Positions 15,700 through 23,362 of a DNA stretch of 64,000 nt are shown here, piece by piece. Made by a program: the position numbers and the translations under genes. The DNA lies in the NCBI RefSeq assembly GCF_009733595.1, contig NZ_WOFH01000010.1, positions 307,694 to 371,693 on the forward strand, in the 5' to 3' direction. The number at the start of each line of letters is the position of its first letter. The first letter of the stretch is position 1. The notes below the pieces were generated by a model. The model made no database searches. It saw only the letters and a program-made list of their open reading frames with translations, and was not told the DNA's origin. This DNA is from Actinomadura litoris (lineage in GTDB: Bacteria > Actinomycetota > Actinomycetes > Streptosporangiales > Streptosporangiaceae).

Positions 15700-15729
15700 A
15701 AGAAGTAATTACCGTCCGCGTTACTTCTT
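15700..15729. promoter_or_regulatory. Perfect 9-base inverted repeat upstream of the Cys-rich gene pair
   Basis: AAGAAGTAA (15700-15708) and TTACTTCTT (15721-15729) form a perfect inverted repeat with a 12-base spacer, in the AT-richer promoter region upstream of GTG 15672. It resembles a dimeric-regulator operator. The regulator is unknown; the XRE protein at 12910-14346 is one candidate by proximity only. Confidence 0.45.
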
Positions 15730-15740
15730 GCGGAGCCGGG

Positions 15741-15780
15741 CCGGGGCGCGCTGACGGGATGCCTGGTCAGCGCGCCCCGG
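15741..15780 (-). terminator. Terminator of glnA
   Basis: A 15-base perfect stem CCGGGGCGCGCTGAC/GTCAGCGCGCCCCGG with a 10-base loop, ending four bases after the glnA stop on the minus strand. Confidence 0.85.
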
Positions 15781-15784
15781 TGGG

Positions 15785-17209
15785 CTAGATGTCGTAGTAC
15801 AGCTCGAATTCGTGGGGGTGGGGGCGCAGGCGGATCGGGTCGATCTCGAATTCGTGCTTCATCGTGATGTAGGTCTCGATGAGGTCGGGGGTGAAGACGC
15901 CGCCTTCGAGGAGGTACTCGTGGTCGGCCTCCAGGGCGTCCAGGACCTCGGGCAGGCTGCCGGGGACCTGGGGGATCGCGCGGGCCTCCTCGGGCGGGAG
16001 TTCGTACAGGTCCTTGTCGACGGGCTCCGCGGGCTCGATCTTGTTCTTGATGCCGTCCAGCCCGGCCATGAGCATGGCGGAGAAGGCCAGGTAGGGGTTG
16101 CAGGACGGGTCGGGGACGCGGAACTCGATGCGCTTGGCCTTCGGGTTCGAGCCCGTGATCGGGACGCGGATGCAGGCCGAGCGGTTGCGCTGGGAGTAGA
16201 CGAGGTTGACCGGCGCCTCGAACCCCGGGACGAGGCGGTGGTAGCTGTTGACCGTCGGGTTCGTGAAGGCCAGCAGGGACGGGGCGTGCCGGAGCAGGCC
16301 GCCGATGTAGTGGCGGGCGCTGTCGGACAGGCCCGCGTAGCCGACCTCGTCGTAGAACAGGGGCGCGCCGTCCCGCCAGAGGGACTGGTGGCAGTGCATC
16401 CCGGAGCCGTTGTCGCCGAAGATCGGCTTCGGCATGAACGTGACGGACTTGCCCGCGTCGCGCGCGACGTTCTTGACGATGTACTTGTAGAGGAGCAGTT
16501 GGTCGGCGGTCTTCAGGAGCGTGTCGAAGCGGAAGTCGATCTCGGCCTGGCCCGCGGTGCCGACCTCGTGGTGCTGCATCTCGACGTGGATGCCGGACGT
16601 GAGCAGCTGGGAGACCATTTCCGAGCGCAGGTCGGTGTAGTGGTCCATCGGCGGGACGGGGAAGTAGCCGCCCTTGTAGGGCGGCTTGGCGCCGAGGTTG
16701 CCGCCGGTTTCCTCGCGCCCGGTGTTCCAGGCGCCCTCGATCGAGTCCAGGTAGTAGTAGCCCGCGTTCTGGCGGGTCTCGAAGCGGACGTCGTCGAAGA
16801 TGTAGAACTCGGCCTCGGGGCCGAAGTAGCAGGTGTCGGCGATGCCGGTGCCGCGCAGGTAGTCCTCCGCCTTGCGCGCGACGTTGCGGGGGTCGCGGCT
16901 GTAGGGCTCGCCCGTCAGCGGGTCGTGGACGAAGAAGTTCAGGATCAGCGTCTTGTGCTGGCGGAACGGGTCGACGACGGCGGTGGACGGGTCGGGCAGC
17001 AGCAGCATGTCCGACTCGTGGATCTCCTGGAATCCGCGGACCGAGGAGCCGTCGAACATCAGCCCGTCGGTGAACACGCTTTCGCCGAAGCTCTCGACCG
17101 GGAAGGTGAAGTGCTGCATCTTCCCCGGCAGATCCACGAAACGGCAGTCGACGAAACGGACACCTTCGTTCCTGATGAAGCCGAGGACCTCGTCGGCGCT
17201 GCTGAACAT
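15785..17209 (-). CDS. glnA: Glutamine synthetase type I, adenylylation-regulated
   Basis: A 474-residue GSI-beta enzyme making glutamine from glutamate, ammonia and ATP in the cytoplasm. Motifs: N-terminal VDCRFVDLPGKMQHF, DGSSVRGF loop, metal-site PEAEFYIFD, MPKPIFGDNGSGMHCHQS, NSYHRLVPGFEAP, and the adenylylation loop KDLYELPPEE with Tyr402 as the GlnE target. ATG 17209 is preceded by a perfect AGGAGGTCGG site. Upstream lies a four-half-site GlnR box, so transcription is probably nitrogen-controlled and activity GlnE-controlled. Equivalent to glnA1 of mycobacteria. Confidence 0.97.
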   Translation of the reverse strand: MFSSADEVLGFIRNEGVRFVDCRFVDLPGKMQHFTFPVESFGESVFTDGLMFDGSSVRGFQEIHESDMLLLPDPSTAVVDPFRQHKTLILNFFVHDPLTGEPYSRDPRNVARKAEDYLRGTGIADTCYFGPEAEFYIFDDVRFETRQNAGYYYLDSIEGAWNTGREETGGNLGAKPPYKGGYFPVPPMDHYTDLRSEMVSQLLTSGIHVEMQHHEVGTAGQAEIDFRFDTLLKTADQLLLYKYIVKNVARDAGKSVTFMPKPIFGDNGSGMHCHQSLWRDGAPLFYDEVGYAGLSDSARHYIGGLLRHAPSLLAFTNPTVNSYHRLVPGFEAPVNLVYSQRNRSACIRVPITGSNPKAKRIEFRVPDPSCNPYLAFSAMLMAGLDGIKNKIEPAEPVDKDLYELPPEEARAIPQVPGSLPEVLDALEADHEYLLEGGVFTPDLIETYITMKHEFEIDPIRLRPHPHEFELYYDI

Positions 17210-17256
17210 CCGACCTCCTATGGGCGCTCTTGGGCTGTGAAGGCTACGTACGTGCC

Positions 17257-17294
17257 GTTTCCCCGCTATGTCTCATATGTTTCGACTGTGTTAA
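17257..17294 (-). promoter_or_regulatory. GlnR operator upstream of glnA
   Basis: On the minus strand the sequence reads TTAAC-n6-GAAAC-n6-GACAT-n6-GAAAC. This fits the established actinobacterial GlnR box (gTnAc-n6-GaAAc repeated twice with six-base gaps), with both GAAAC half-sites perfect and both a-type half-sites degenerate. It ends 47 bases before the glnA start codon, a suitable place for control of the glnA promoter in response to nitrogen. Confidence 0.75.
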
Positions 17295-17363
17295 GCGTCA
17301 CACGTCGTGCCCCTCTTCTCCCTGCCCGGGGATAGCCGGTCAGAACCTCGCGAGGGGACGGGA

Positions 17364-17369
17364 TAGCGT
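17364..17369 (+). promoter_or_regulatory. -10 box of a probable leaderless promoter for the RDD gene
   Basis: TAGCGT, matching TANNNT, ends six bases before ATG 17376, so transcription would begin at or next to the start codon. Confidence 0.45.
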
Positions 17370-17375
17370 AGAGGC

Positions 17376-17870
17376 ATGAGCGGTGAGGACCAGGGCGTCG
17401 GGACCAAGGGTGCCGGGCCGCGCTGGACGCAGACGTGGCTCAGCGGCGCGCGCGCGGCGGGGGCCGACCTCGGGCGGCCGGGGGAGCGGTTCGGGCTGCC
17501 GGCGAGCGGCAGCGGGTCCGTGGCGGGGTACGGGCGGCGGCTGGTGGCGCTGTTCGTCGACTGGGGCCTGTCGATGCTGGTCGCGAGCCTGCTCACGCGG
17601 GCGTTCGAATGGACGCCCTCGGAGCGGAGCCTGTGCACGCTGATCGTCTTCGGCGTGCAGGCGTGGCTGCTGACCGGCCTCGCGGGGACGACGCTCGGCA
17701 AGCGCCTGTGCGGGCTGCGGGTCGTCCGGCCGGACGGCGGGCCGGTGGGCCCCGTCTGGGCGCTGGCCCGCGCGCTGCTGCTGCTCCTGGTCGTCCCGGC
17801 CCTGGTGTGGGACCGGGACTACCGCGGCCTCCACGACCGGGCCGCGAACACCGTCGTCGTCCACCTGTAG
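17376..17870 (+). CDS. RDD-family membrane protein
   Basis: A 164-residue protein. After a ~45-residue cytoplasmic Gly-rich N-terminus comes AGYGRRLVALFVDWGLSM, the RDD signature (Arg then Asp-Asp-like polar residues in the first membrane helix), then a second pair of hydrophobic segments with TTLGKRLCGLRVV and a final DRDYRGLHDRAANTVVV. RDD proteins are small integral membrane proteins, some linked to ion exchange or stress, mostly of unknown function. It diverges from glnA and matches Rv2219A in mycobacterial gene order. Confidence 0.85.
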   Translation: MSGEDQGVGTKGAGPRWTQTWLSGARAAGADLGRPGERFGLPASGSGSVAGYGRRLVALFVDWGLSMLVASLLTRAFEWTPSERSLCTLIVFGVQAWLLTGLAGTTLGKRLCGLRVVRPDGGPVGPVWALARALLLLLVVPALVWDRDYRGLHDRAANTVVVHL

Positions 17871-17910
17871 CGGGCGGCCGGCCCCTGTGCCTGCTGGCCC
17901 TGTGCTCGCT

Positions 17911-17974
17911 GGGCTCAGCATATTTCGGGCTCAGCACATTTCAGGCTCAGCACATTTCAGGATCAGCGCATCTT
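17911..17974. repeat. Four tandem 16-base repeats running into the end of the DUF4191 gene
   Basis: Units at 17911-17926, 17927-17942, 17943-17958 and 17959-17974 are variants of GGGCTCAGCACATTTC. The middle two are nearly identical; the last is more diverged (AGGATCAGCGCATCTT) and includes the stop and last codons of the DUF4191 gene, so the array looks like amplification of that 3' end. Between 17871 and 17910 I see nothing else. Confidence 0.8.
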
Positions 17975-18658
17975 GGGCTTGGGGCCCTTGGGCATCTTCG
18001 CGCCCCGGGGGATCGGGCCCTTGGGCATCTGCATCGAGCGGGGCAGCGCCTGGAGGCGGTCGTTCAGCTCCGACACCTGCGCCTTGGTGAGGTTGCGGGG
18101 GAGCTTCATCAGGTGCCGCTGGAGCTTGTCGACCGGGATCTGGCCCTCGTCGTCGCCGACCTGCACGTCGTAGATCGGGACCTGCTGTGCCGCGCGGGAG
18201 ATGCGCTTCTTCTCGGCGCCGAGCAGCGGCCCGACCCGGTTGCGCGGGCCCTCCGACACCAGGACGACGCCCGGACGGCCCACCGCGCGGTGCACCATGT
18301 CGAGGTTGCGGTTGCCGCTGACCGCCTCGGTGACGCTCCAGCCGCCGCGCATGTTCTTCAGGATCGCGGCGGCGGCGCCCGGCTGCCCGGCGATCACCTT
18401 GTACTGGGCGCGCTGCGCGAGCTGCCCGAAGACGATCATGCCGACCGCGAACGCGGCGAGGACCGCCAGCGGGATGAAGAACCAGAGCTGGTTGATGAAC
18501 AGCCCGACCAGCACGACCACGACCAGCGTGCCGAGCGCCGAGGCGAAGACGATCGGGAGGGCCTTCGGATCGGCCTGCCGGAGCACCTGCGCGACCATGC
18601 GGATCTGCTTGAAGCGGCCCGGACGCTCCTGGGCCCCGTCCGTGGGCTTGTTCGTCAT
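17963..18658 (-). CDS. DUF4191 family membrane protein
   Basis: A 231-residue protein with two adjacent membrane helices at about residues 38-80 (ALPIVFASALGTLVVVVLVG, WFFIPLAVLAAFAVGMIVFG) and a cytoplasmic remainder ending in a basic, repeated PKGP tail (MPKGPIPRGAKMPKGPKPKMR region). The family is conserved across actinobacteria next to lipA (Rv2219) but has no established function. A TATCCT box ends seven bases before ATG 18658, suggesting leaderless transcription. Confidence 0.85.
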   Translation of the reverse strand: MTNKPTDGAQERPGRFKQIRMVAQVLRQADPKALPIVFASALGTLVVVVLVGLFINQLWFFIPLAVLAAFAVGMIVFGQLAQRAQYKVIAGQPGAAAAILKNMRGGWSVTEAVSGNRNLDMVHRAVGRPGVVLVSEGPRNRVGPLLGAEKKRISRAAQQVPIYDVQVGDDEGQIPVDKLQRHLMKLPRNLTKAQVSELNDRLQALPRSMQMPKGPIPRGAKMPKGPKPKMR

Positions 18659-18665
18659 ATGACCA

Positions 18666-18671
18666 AGGATA
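18666..18671 (-). promoter_or_regulatory. -10 box of a probable leaderless promoter for DUF4191
   Basis: Minus-strand TATCCT separated from the ATG by seven bases, fitting TANNNT with the start site at the initiation codon. Confidence 0.45.
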
Positions 18672-18721
18672 GTCGTGCCGCAAACCCCGTTCGGACCCCG
18701 TCTGTCCGAATCTCCGCGGGG

Positions 18722-19651
18722 CTACGCCTCGCGGGCCTCGACCGCCTGCTTGTAGAGGCGCCCGGCGCGGTAGCTGGAGCGCACCAGCGGGCCGGACATG
18801 ACGCCCGCGAAGCCGATCTCCTCCGCCTCGGCGGACAGCTCGACGAACTCCTCGGGCTTCACCCACCGCTCGACCGGGTGGTGGCGGGGGCTCGGCCGCA
18901 GGTACTGGGTGATCGTGATCAGCTCGCAGCCGGCCTCGTGCAGGTCGCGCAGGGCCTCGGAGACCTCCTCGCGGGTCTCGCCCATGCCGAGGATGAGGTT
19001 GGACTTGGTGACCAGGCCGTCCTGCCGCGCCCGGGTGATGACCTCCAGCGAGCGCTCGTAGCGGAACCCGGGACGGATCCGCTTGAAGATCCGCGGGACC
19101 GTCTCCACGTTGTGCGCCAGCACCTCGGGACGGGCGGAGAACACCTCGGCGAGCTGGCCCTCGTCGGCGTTGAAGTCGGGGATCAGCAGCTCGACGCCGC
19201 AGCCGGGGACGGCCGCGTGGATCTGCCGGACGGTCTCGGCGTACAGCCAGGCGCCGCCGTCCTCAAGGTCGTCGCGGGCGACGCCGGTGACGGTGGCGTA
19301 GCGCAGGCCCATCGAGGCGACGGACTCGGCGACGCGGCGCGGCTCGTCGCGGTCGAGGGCGGCGGGCTTGCCGGTGTCGATCTGGCAGAAGTCGCAGCGC
19401 CGGGTGCACTGGTCGCCGCCGATGAGGAAGGTGGCCTCGCGGTCCTCCCAGCATTCGAAGATGTTGGGGCAGCCGGCCTCCTGGCACACGGTGTGCAGGC
19501 CCTCGGACTTCACCAGGTTGGTGAGTTCCCTGTACTGCGGGCCCATCTTCAGCCGGGTTTTGATCCATTCGGGCTTGCGCTCGATCGGGGTCTGGCTGTT
19601 GCGGGCCTCAACGCGCAGGAGCTTGCGCCCCTCAGGTGTCACCGTCGTCAC
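18722..19651 (-). CDS. lipA: Lipoyl synthase
   Basis: About 309 residues from GTG 19651, chosen because TACGCT lies six bases upstream; a second GTG at 19642 has GAGGGG upstream and would give nearly the same protein, while the frame upstream to 19741 looks non-coding. It inserts two sulfurs into octanoyl groups on E2 and GcvH domains. Both iron-sulfur sites are seen: the auxiliary cluster CQEAGCPNIFEC and the radical-SAM motif CTRRCDFC, plus the GMGETREEV and TQYLRPSPRHHPV blocks of LipA. It lies with lipB and the E2/E3 genes it serves. Confidence 0.95.
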   Translation of the reverse strand: MTTVTPEGRKLLRVEARNSQTPIERKPEWIKTRLKMGPQYRELTNLVKSEGLHTVCQEAGCPNIFECWEDREATFLIGGDQCTRRCDFCQIDTGKPAALDRDEPRRVAESVASMGLRYATVTGVARDDLEDGGAWLYAETVRQIHAAVPGCGVELLIPDFNADEGQLAEVFSARPEVLAHNVETVPRIFKRIRPGFRYERSLEVITRARQDGLVTKSNLILGMGETREEVSEALRDLHEAGCELITITQYLRPSPRHHPVERWVKPEEFVELSAEAEEIGFAGVMSGPLVRSSYRAGRLYKQAVEAREA

Positions 19652-19847
19652 CCCCTCAGCGTACGTCCCGACCACCGGAACCGGCACATCCAGGCCGTCT
19701 CGCCGCCGTCCCGTATCGGTGTGATCTCGAACGCATGACAAGAACCTCTCTCAGCTTGCCGATTCGCGTGTTTTCACCGTCGCCGCCAGTGGATCTCTCT
19801 AAGGTGACTCCCTGTCGTTACGCAACAGCGTTGGCTGGAGGGCCGCA

Positions 19848-20357
19848 GTGGGTCTGGCAATGTCGTACCTCAGGGTGCCGCCGGTGCTGGAGGGAGAGCA
19901 GGATCCCGGCCGGATCGCCCGCCACATCTTCGGGACGCCCGACTGGCGCAGGCGCGCCGCTCCGCAGGGGTTCGATCTCGGCGGCGCCTGGCAGGCGATG
20001 CACTACCTCGTCACCGGCGACCCGTGGGAGGGACGCCAGCCCGAGGCGGACGCCGTGTGCGGCGGGCGGCTCCTCACCGAGGACGGCGCCGACGAGCTGG
20101 GCATGGACGTGATCTACCTCGCGCCCGAGCGGGTCAAGCCCGCCGCCGACCACCTGGCCGCGACCCCGTTCGCCGAGATCGCCGGGCGCTTCGACCCGGC
20201 GGCGATGGCGAAGGCCGGGGTCCAGGACGCCCGCGGCCTGGACGGCAGTGCCCGGGACCGCTTCCTGCGCCCCGCCTACGAGGGCCTGACGGCGTTCTTC
20301 GGCGCGGCCGCGACCGAGGGGCAGGCCGTCTACAAGGTGATGACACCCACGAGGTGA
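19848..20357 (+). CDS. DUF1877 family protein
   Basis: A 169-residue soluble protein with the DUF1877 (YfbM-like) pattern: FDLGGAWQAMHYLVTG followed by the small-residue loop and a C-terminal MAKAGVQDARGL / LTAFFGAAATEGQAVYKVMT region. Function of the family is unknown. GTG 19848 is preceded by GGAGGG at a five-base spacing; ATG 19860 is too far from it. It diverges from lipA. Confidence 0.8.
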   Translation: MGLAMSYLRVPPVLEGEQDPGRIARHIFGTPDWRRRAAPQGFDLGGAWQAMHYLVTGDPWEGRQPEADAVCGGRLLTEDGADELGMDVIYLAPERVKPAADHLAATPFAEIAGRFDPAAMAKAGVQDARGLDGSARDRFLRPAYEGLTAFFGAAATEGQAVYKVMTPTR

Positions 20358-20387
20358 CGGCCGTCCCGGTATGGCGCCGCCGGGGAG

Positions 20388-20425
20388 CGTGCGGCCGGGC
20401 GCGGCGGTTCGCGCCCGGCCGCACG
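20388..20425. terminator. Bidirectional terminator between DUF1877 gene and lipB
   Basis: A 16-base perfect stem CGTGCGGCCGGGCGCG/CGCGCCCGGCCGCACG with a 6-base loop between convergent genes. A second, 10-base hairpin follows at 20460-20493 (GCGGTGGGGC/GCCCCACCGC). The remaining gap holds nothing else I can support. Confidence 0.8.
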
Positions 20426-20571
20426 CGCGGCCTCAGCCGTCACGCGGGCGCGTGACCGAGCGGTGGGGCGGAGCCGGAGGCGAGCCCCACCGCGAAGATC
20501 GCGAAGCGGTGCCGCGCCCGCCGAGGCGCGGTCGCCGCCCGAGCCGCTGGGCGAGGGCGGTGGGCCCCGAC

Positions 20572-21309
20572 CTAGTCGACGACCCCCAGTTGGGCGGTGG
20601 TCCGGTGGAGGGTCTCGGCGGCGCCGAGCCGGGCCGCCAGGTGCCGTTCGACCAGCGGCGTGATCTCGGCGACCGTGACCTCGCGGCCGAGTTCGCGGCT
20701 GAGGCTGGTGGAGCCCGCGTCCCGGATGCCGCACGCGATGATCGCGTCGAACCAGCCCATGTCGTTGTCGCAGTTGAGCTGGAAGCCGTGCATCGCGACG
20801 CCCTGGGACACCCGGATGCCGATGGAGCCGATCTTGCGGTCGGGCACGCCGCGCACCCACAGGCCGCTGCGTCCCTCGACGGTGGCGGTCTCCAGGCCGA
20901 GTTCCGTGCAGACGTCCATCATCATGTGCTCCAGCAGCCGCACGTAGGCGACCACGTCCACGGGGTCCGGGAGCTTCACGATCGGGTAGCCGGTGAGCTG
21001 CCCGGGGCCGTGCCAGGTGATCTTGCCGCCGCGGTCGACGTCCACGACGGGGGCGCCGGGGTCGCCGAGCGGGCGGTCGACCGCCGCGGTGCGCTTGCCC
21101 GCCGTGAACACGGGCTCGTGCTCCATCAGCAGGACGGTGTCGGGGATCCGGTCGTCCACGCGCAGGGCGTGGGTGCGCTTCTGAAGGGCCCAGCCGTCCA
21201 GGTAGGGGACGGCGGCGGTCCCGAAGCCCGCGTGGACGACCACCAGCTCTCCCGTGCCCGGAGTCGCCTGGAGGGGACGGGGTGCCTCGCGTACGTCTAC
21301 ATCGCTCAC
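20572..21309 (-). CDS. lipB: Octanoyl-[ACP]:protein N-octanoyltransferase
   Basis: A 245-residue LipB moving octanoate from acyl carrier protein to lipoyl-domain lysines, the step before LipA. Motifs: LLMEHEPVFTAGKR, GGKITWHGPGQL, the catalytic lysine in DRKIGSIGIRV, and the active-site cysteine in IIACGIRDAGSTSL. GTG 21309 has a TAAGCT box seven bases upstream, suggesting leaderless transcription. Neighbouring lipA, E2 and E3 genes form the lipoate pathway. Confidence 0.95.
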   Translation of the reverse strand: MSDVDVREAPRPLQATPGTGELVVVHAGFGTAAVPYLDGWALQKRTHALRVDDRIPDTVLLMEHEPVFTAGKRTAAVDRPLGDPGAPVVDVDRGGKITWHGPGQLTGYPIVKLPDPVDVVAYVRLLEHMMMDVCTELGLETATVEGRSGLWVRGVPDRKIGSIGIRVSQGVAMHGFQLNCDNDMGWFDAIIACGIRDAGSTSLSRELGREVTVAEITPLVERHLAARLGAAETLHRTTAQLGVVD

Positions 21310-21316
21310 GCGGGCC

Positions 21317-21322
21317 AGCTTA
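21317..21322 (-). promoter_or_regulatory. -10 box of a probable leaderless promoter for lipB
   Basis: Minus-strand TAAGCT (TANNNT) ends seven bases before the GTG start. Confidence 0.45.
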
Positions 21323-21339
21323 CTTACCCGCGATCGGCG

Positions 21340-22077
21340 TCAGAGGGCGGCCAGCAGGCGGGGCTCCAGGCGGGTCTCCTTGGCGGTGCCGGGGGCGTCC
21401 GGTTCGAGCCGGTAGGCGCCCGCGTCCGGGCGGTAGGAGACCGCCTGGACGAACTCCGTGCCGACGTAGTGCAGGCCCACGCCCTCGTCCGCCGCGTACC
21501 CGCCCGGGAGGGTGCCCTCCCCGACGAGCTGCTGGAGCAGCGGGCGGCGCTGGGGGTCGCTGTCGTAGTGCACGCCGCACGAGTACGGCAGGAACCCGAG
21601 CCCGTCGGTCAGCGGGCGCAGCTGCGGGCCGTAGGAGTCGGTGTTGCCGCCGACGTGCCAGCACAGCGCGCCCGCGCTCTGCCCGGCCAGGACGACGCCC
21701 TCCGTCCACGCCTCGCGCATCATGTCGTCGAGGCCGTGCAGGCGCCACAGGGCCAGCAGGTTCGCGACGCTGCCGCCGGACACGTAGACGAGGTCCTGCG
21801 TGAGCAGGTGCCCCCGCATGTCGGGGACGTTCGGCATCGGGAACAGCGCCAGGTGGCTGACCTCGACGTCCATCGTGGAGAACGCGGCGTAGGACTGGGC
21901 GATGTGCTCGGCGCCGTCGCCGACCGCCGTCCGCAGGAAGCAGACGCGCGGGCGGTCCTGGCCGGTCAGGTCCAGCGCGTACCGCAGCAGCGGGCTCGGG
22001 GCGAGCCCGTCGCGGCCGTCGGGGACGAAGCTGCCGCCGCCGATCGCGAGAATGTGCGGCTGTCCGTCGGTGCTCAT
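21340..22077 (-). CDS. Peptidase E family protein (S51)
   Basis: A 245-residue protein of the class-I glutamine-amidotransferase-like fold, S51 branch. The nucleophile elbow is AGQSAGALCW (Ser), with the family's VYVSGGSVANLLALWR and GLGFLPYSCGVHYDSD elements; the latter carries the catalytic His and Asp. S51 enzymes cleave Asp-X dipeptides or release Asp from cyanophycin-type polymers; exact substrate here unknown. AGGAGGGCGC precedes ATG 22077. The gap upstream (22078-22317) has no gene I can support. Confidence 0.82.
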   Translation of the reverse strand: MSTDGQPHILAIGGGSFVPDGRDGLAPSPLLRYALDLTGQDRPRVCFLRTAVGDGAEHIAQSYAAFSTMDVEVSHLALFPMPNVPDMRGHLLTQDLVYVSGGSVANLLALWRLHGLDDMMREAWTEGVVLAGQSAGALCWHVGGNTDSYGPQLRPLTDGLGFLPYSCGVHYDSDPQRRPLLQQLVGEGTLPGGYAADEGVGLHYVGTEFVQAVSYRPDAGAYRLEPDAPGTAKETRLEPRLLAAL

Positions 22078-22317
22078 GCGCCCTCCTCGGGGCCGGGGTA
22101 CTTGATCGCTACCGTAGGACCGCTGATCGGAACCGGACCCGACTTTGACGTTTCTTGAGCCCTACGGGACGGCCTCTAGGCAGTGTTCACCGACCTGTCT
22201 AACGCCCTGCTCGGAGTTCTGCCTATACCCCGGCCACACCCCTAGCCTGGCGGTCCGGACCCGCGACCGTGGCTTGGAGCGTGCGCTCGGGCCGCCGCCC
22301 CTGGGCCGGCGGACGCC

Positions 22318-23205
22318 TCAGAGGACGGCCTCCAGGGCCGCGCCGACCTCGGTGTGCGCGAACCGGAACCCGGCCTCCTCCAGGCGGCGGGGCAGGACGC
22401 GCTGGCTGATCAGCGGCCCCTCGTCGGCGAACCCGCCGAGCACCGCCCGCAGCGCGAAGCGGGGGACGGCGAGCCGCGCCGGCCGCCGCAGCACCGCGCC
22501 GAGCGCCCGCGTGTACTCGGCGTTGGTCACCGGGTTCGGCGCGGTGAGGTTGACGGGCCCCGACAGCTCGTGGTCGATGAGGAACCGCAGCGCCGCGACC
22601 TGGTCGTCCAGCGAGATCCAGCTCGTCCACTGGCGGCCGTCGCCGAGCCGGCCGCCGAGGCCGAGCCGGAACAGCGGCAGCGTCCGGCCGAGCAGCCCGC
22701 CCGACCGGGCCAGCACGACCCCGGTGCGGGGGTGGACGACCCGGACGCCGACCTCCCGCGCGGGCTCCGCCGCGGCCTCCCAGTCGCGGACGAGCCCGGC
22801 GAGGAACCCGCGTCCCATGCCCGCCTTCTCGTCGGCCTCCTGGCCGCCGGTGTCGCCGTAGTAGCCGATCGCCGACCCGCTGACCAGGACGGGAGGCCGC
22901 CGCCCCGCCGCCGCGATCGCCTGGGCGAGGGAGCGGGTGCCGTCCAGCCGGCTGTCGCGGATGCGCCGTTTGTAGGCGCTTGTCCAGGGGCGGTCGCCGA
23001 GGCCCGCGCCCGCGAGGTGCACGATGGCGTCGGCGCCCTCGACCGCCGCGCGGTCGACGCAGCCGTCGGCGGGGGACCAGCGCGCCTCGTCGTCGGCGGC
23101 GGGCTCGCGGCGCACGAGCCGCAGGACGTCGTGCCCGTCCGCGCGCAGCGACCGGACGAGCGCGCCGCCGATCAGTCCCGACGACCCCGTCACGGTGACC
23201 TTCAT
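22318..23205 (-). CDS. TIGR01777 family NAD(P)-binding epimerase-like protein
   Basis: A 295-residue extended short-chain dehydrogenase. The nucleotide-binding motif GSSGLIGGAL opens the protein, a GSAIGYYGDTG element (family signature with Tyr) follows, and the C-terminus is the DUF1731 domain (RFALRAVLGGFADEGPLISQRVLPRRLEEAGFRF region). Family members are related to the cell-division-inhibitor-like SulA/YfcH group; substrate unknown. Position between lipB and the E2 gene matches Rv2216. TAGGCT lies seven bases before ATG 23205. Confidence 0.88.
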   Translation of the reverse strand: MKVTVTGSSGLIGGALVRSLRADGHDVLRLVRREPAADDEARWSPADGCVDRAAVEGADAIVHLAGAGLGDRPWTSAYKRRIRDSRLDGTRSLAQAIAAAGRRPPVLVSGSAIGYYGDTGGQEADEKAGMGRGFLAGLVRDWEAAAEPAREVGVRVVHPRTGVVLARSGGLLGRTLPLFRLGLGGRLGDGRQWTSWISLDDQVAALRFLIDHELSGPVNLTAPNPVTNAEYTRALGAVLRRPARLAVPRFALRAVLGGFADEGPLISQRVLPRRLEEAGFRFAHTEVGAALEAVL

Positions 23206-23212
23206 GGATCCC

Positions 23213-23218
23213 AGCCTA
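23213..23218 (-). promoter_or_regulatory. -10 box of a probable leaderless promoter for the TIGR01777 gene
   Basis: Minus-strand TAGGCT ends seven bases before the ATG at 23205. Confidence 0.45.
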
Positions 23219-23300
23219 GGCGGGCGGCGCCGTCCGTCGCCGGGACTCGCCCCCGGTCCCGGGTTTCCCCGGACCCCGCCCGGCCGCGGGCCGGACGCAC

Positions 23301-23338
23301 GGGACCCCCGCGGCTCCGCGGGGAGCGGCGGGGGTCCC
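23301..23338 (-). terminator. Terminator after the E2 gene
   Basis: GGGACCCCCGC pairs perfectly with GCGGGGGTCCC (11 bases, 16-base loop that itself contains a small GC hairpin), starting 25 bases beyond the E2 stop on the minus strand. Confidence 0.7.
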
Positions 23339-23362
23339 GGGACGAGCGGTGCCGGAGAGGGG

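Noticed and set aside
15700..15729. Link between the TTACTTCTT inverted repeat and the TACTTC motif of the Y RNAs
   Set aside because: The shared six to eight bases are short and in a different context (palindrome versus single-stranded loop), so chance is sufficient explanation.
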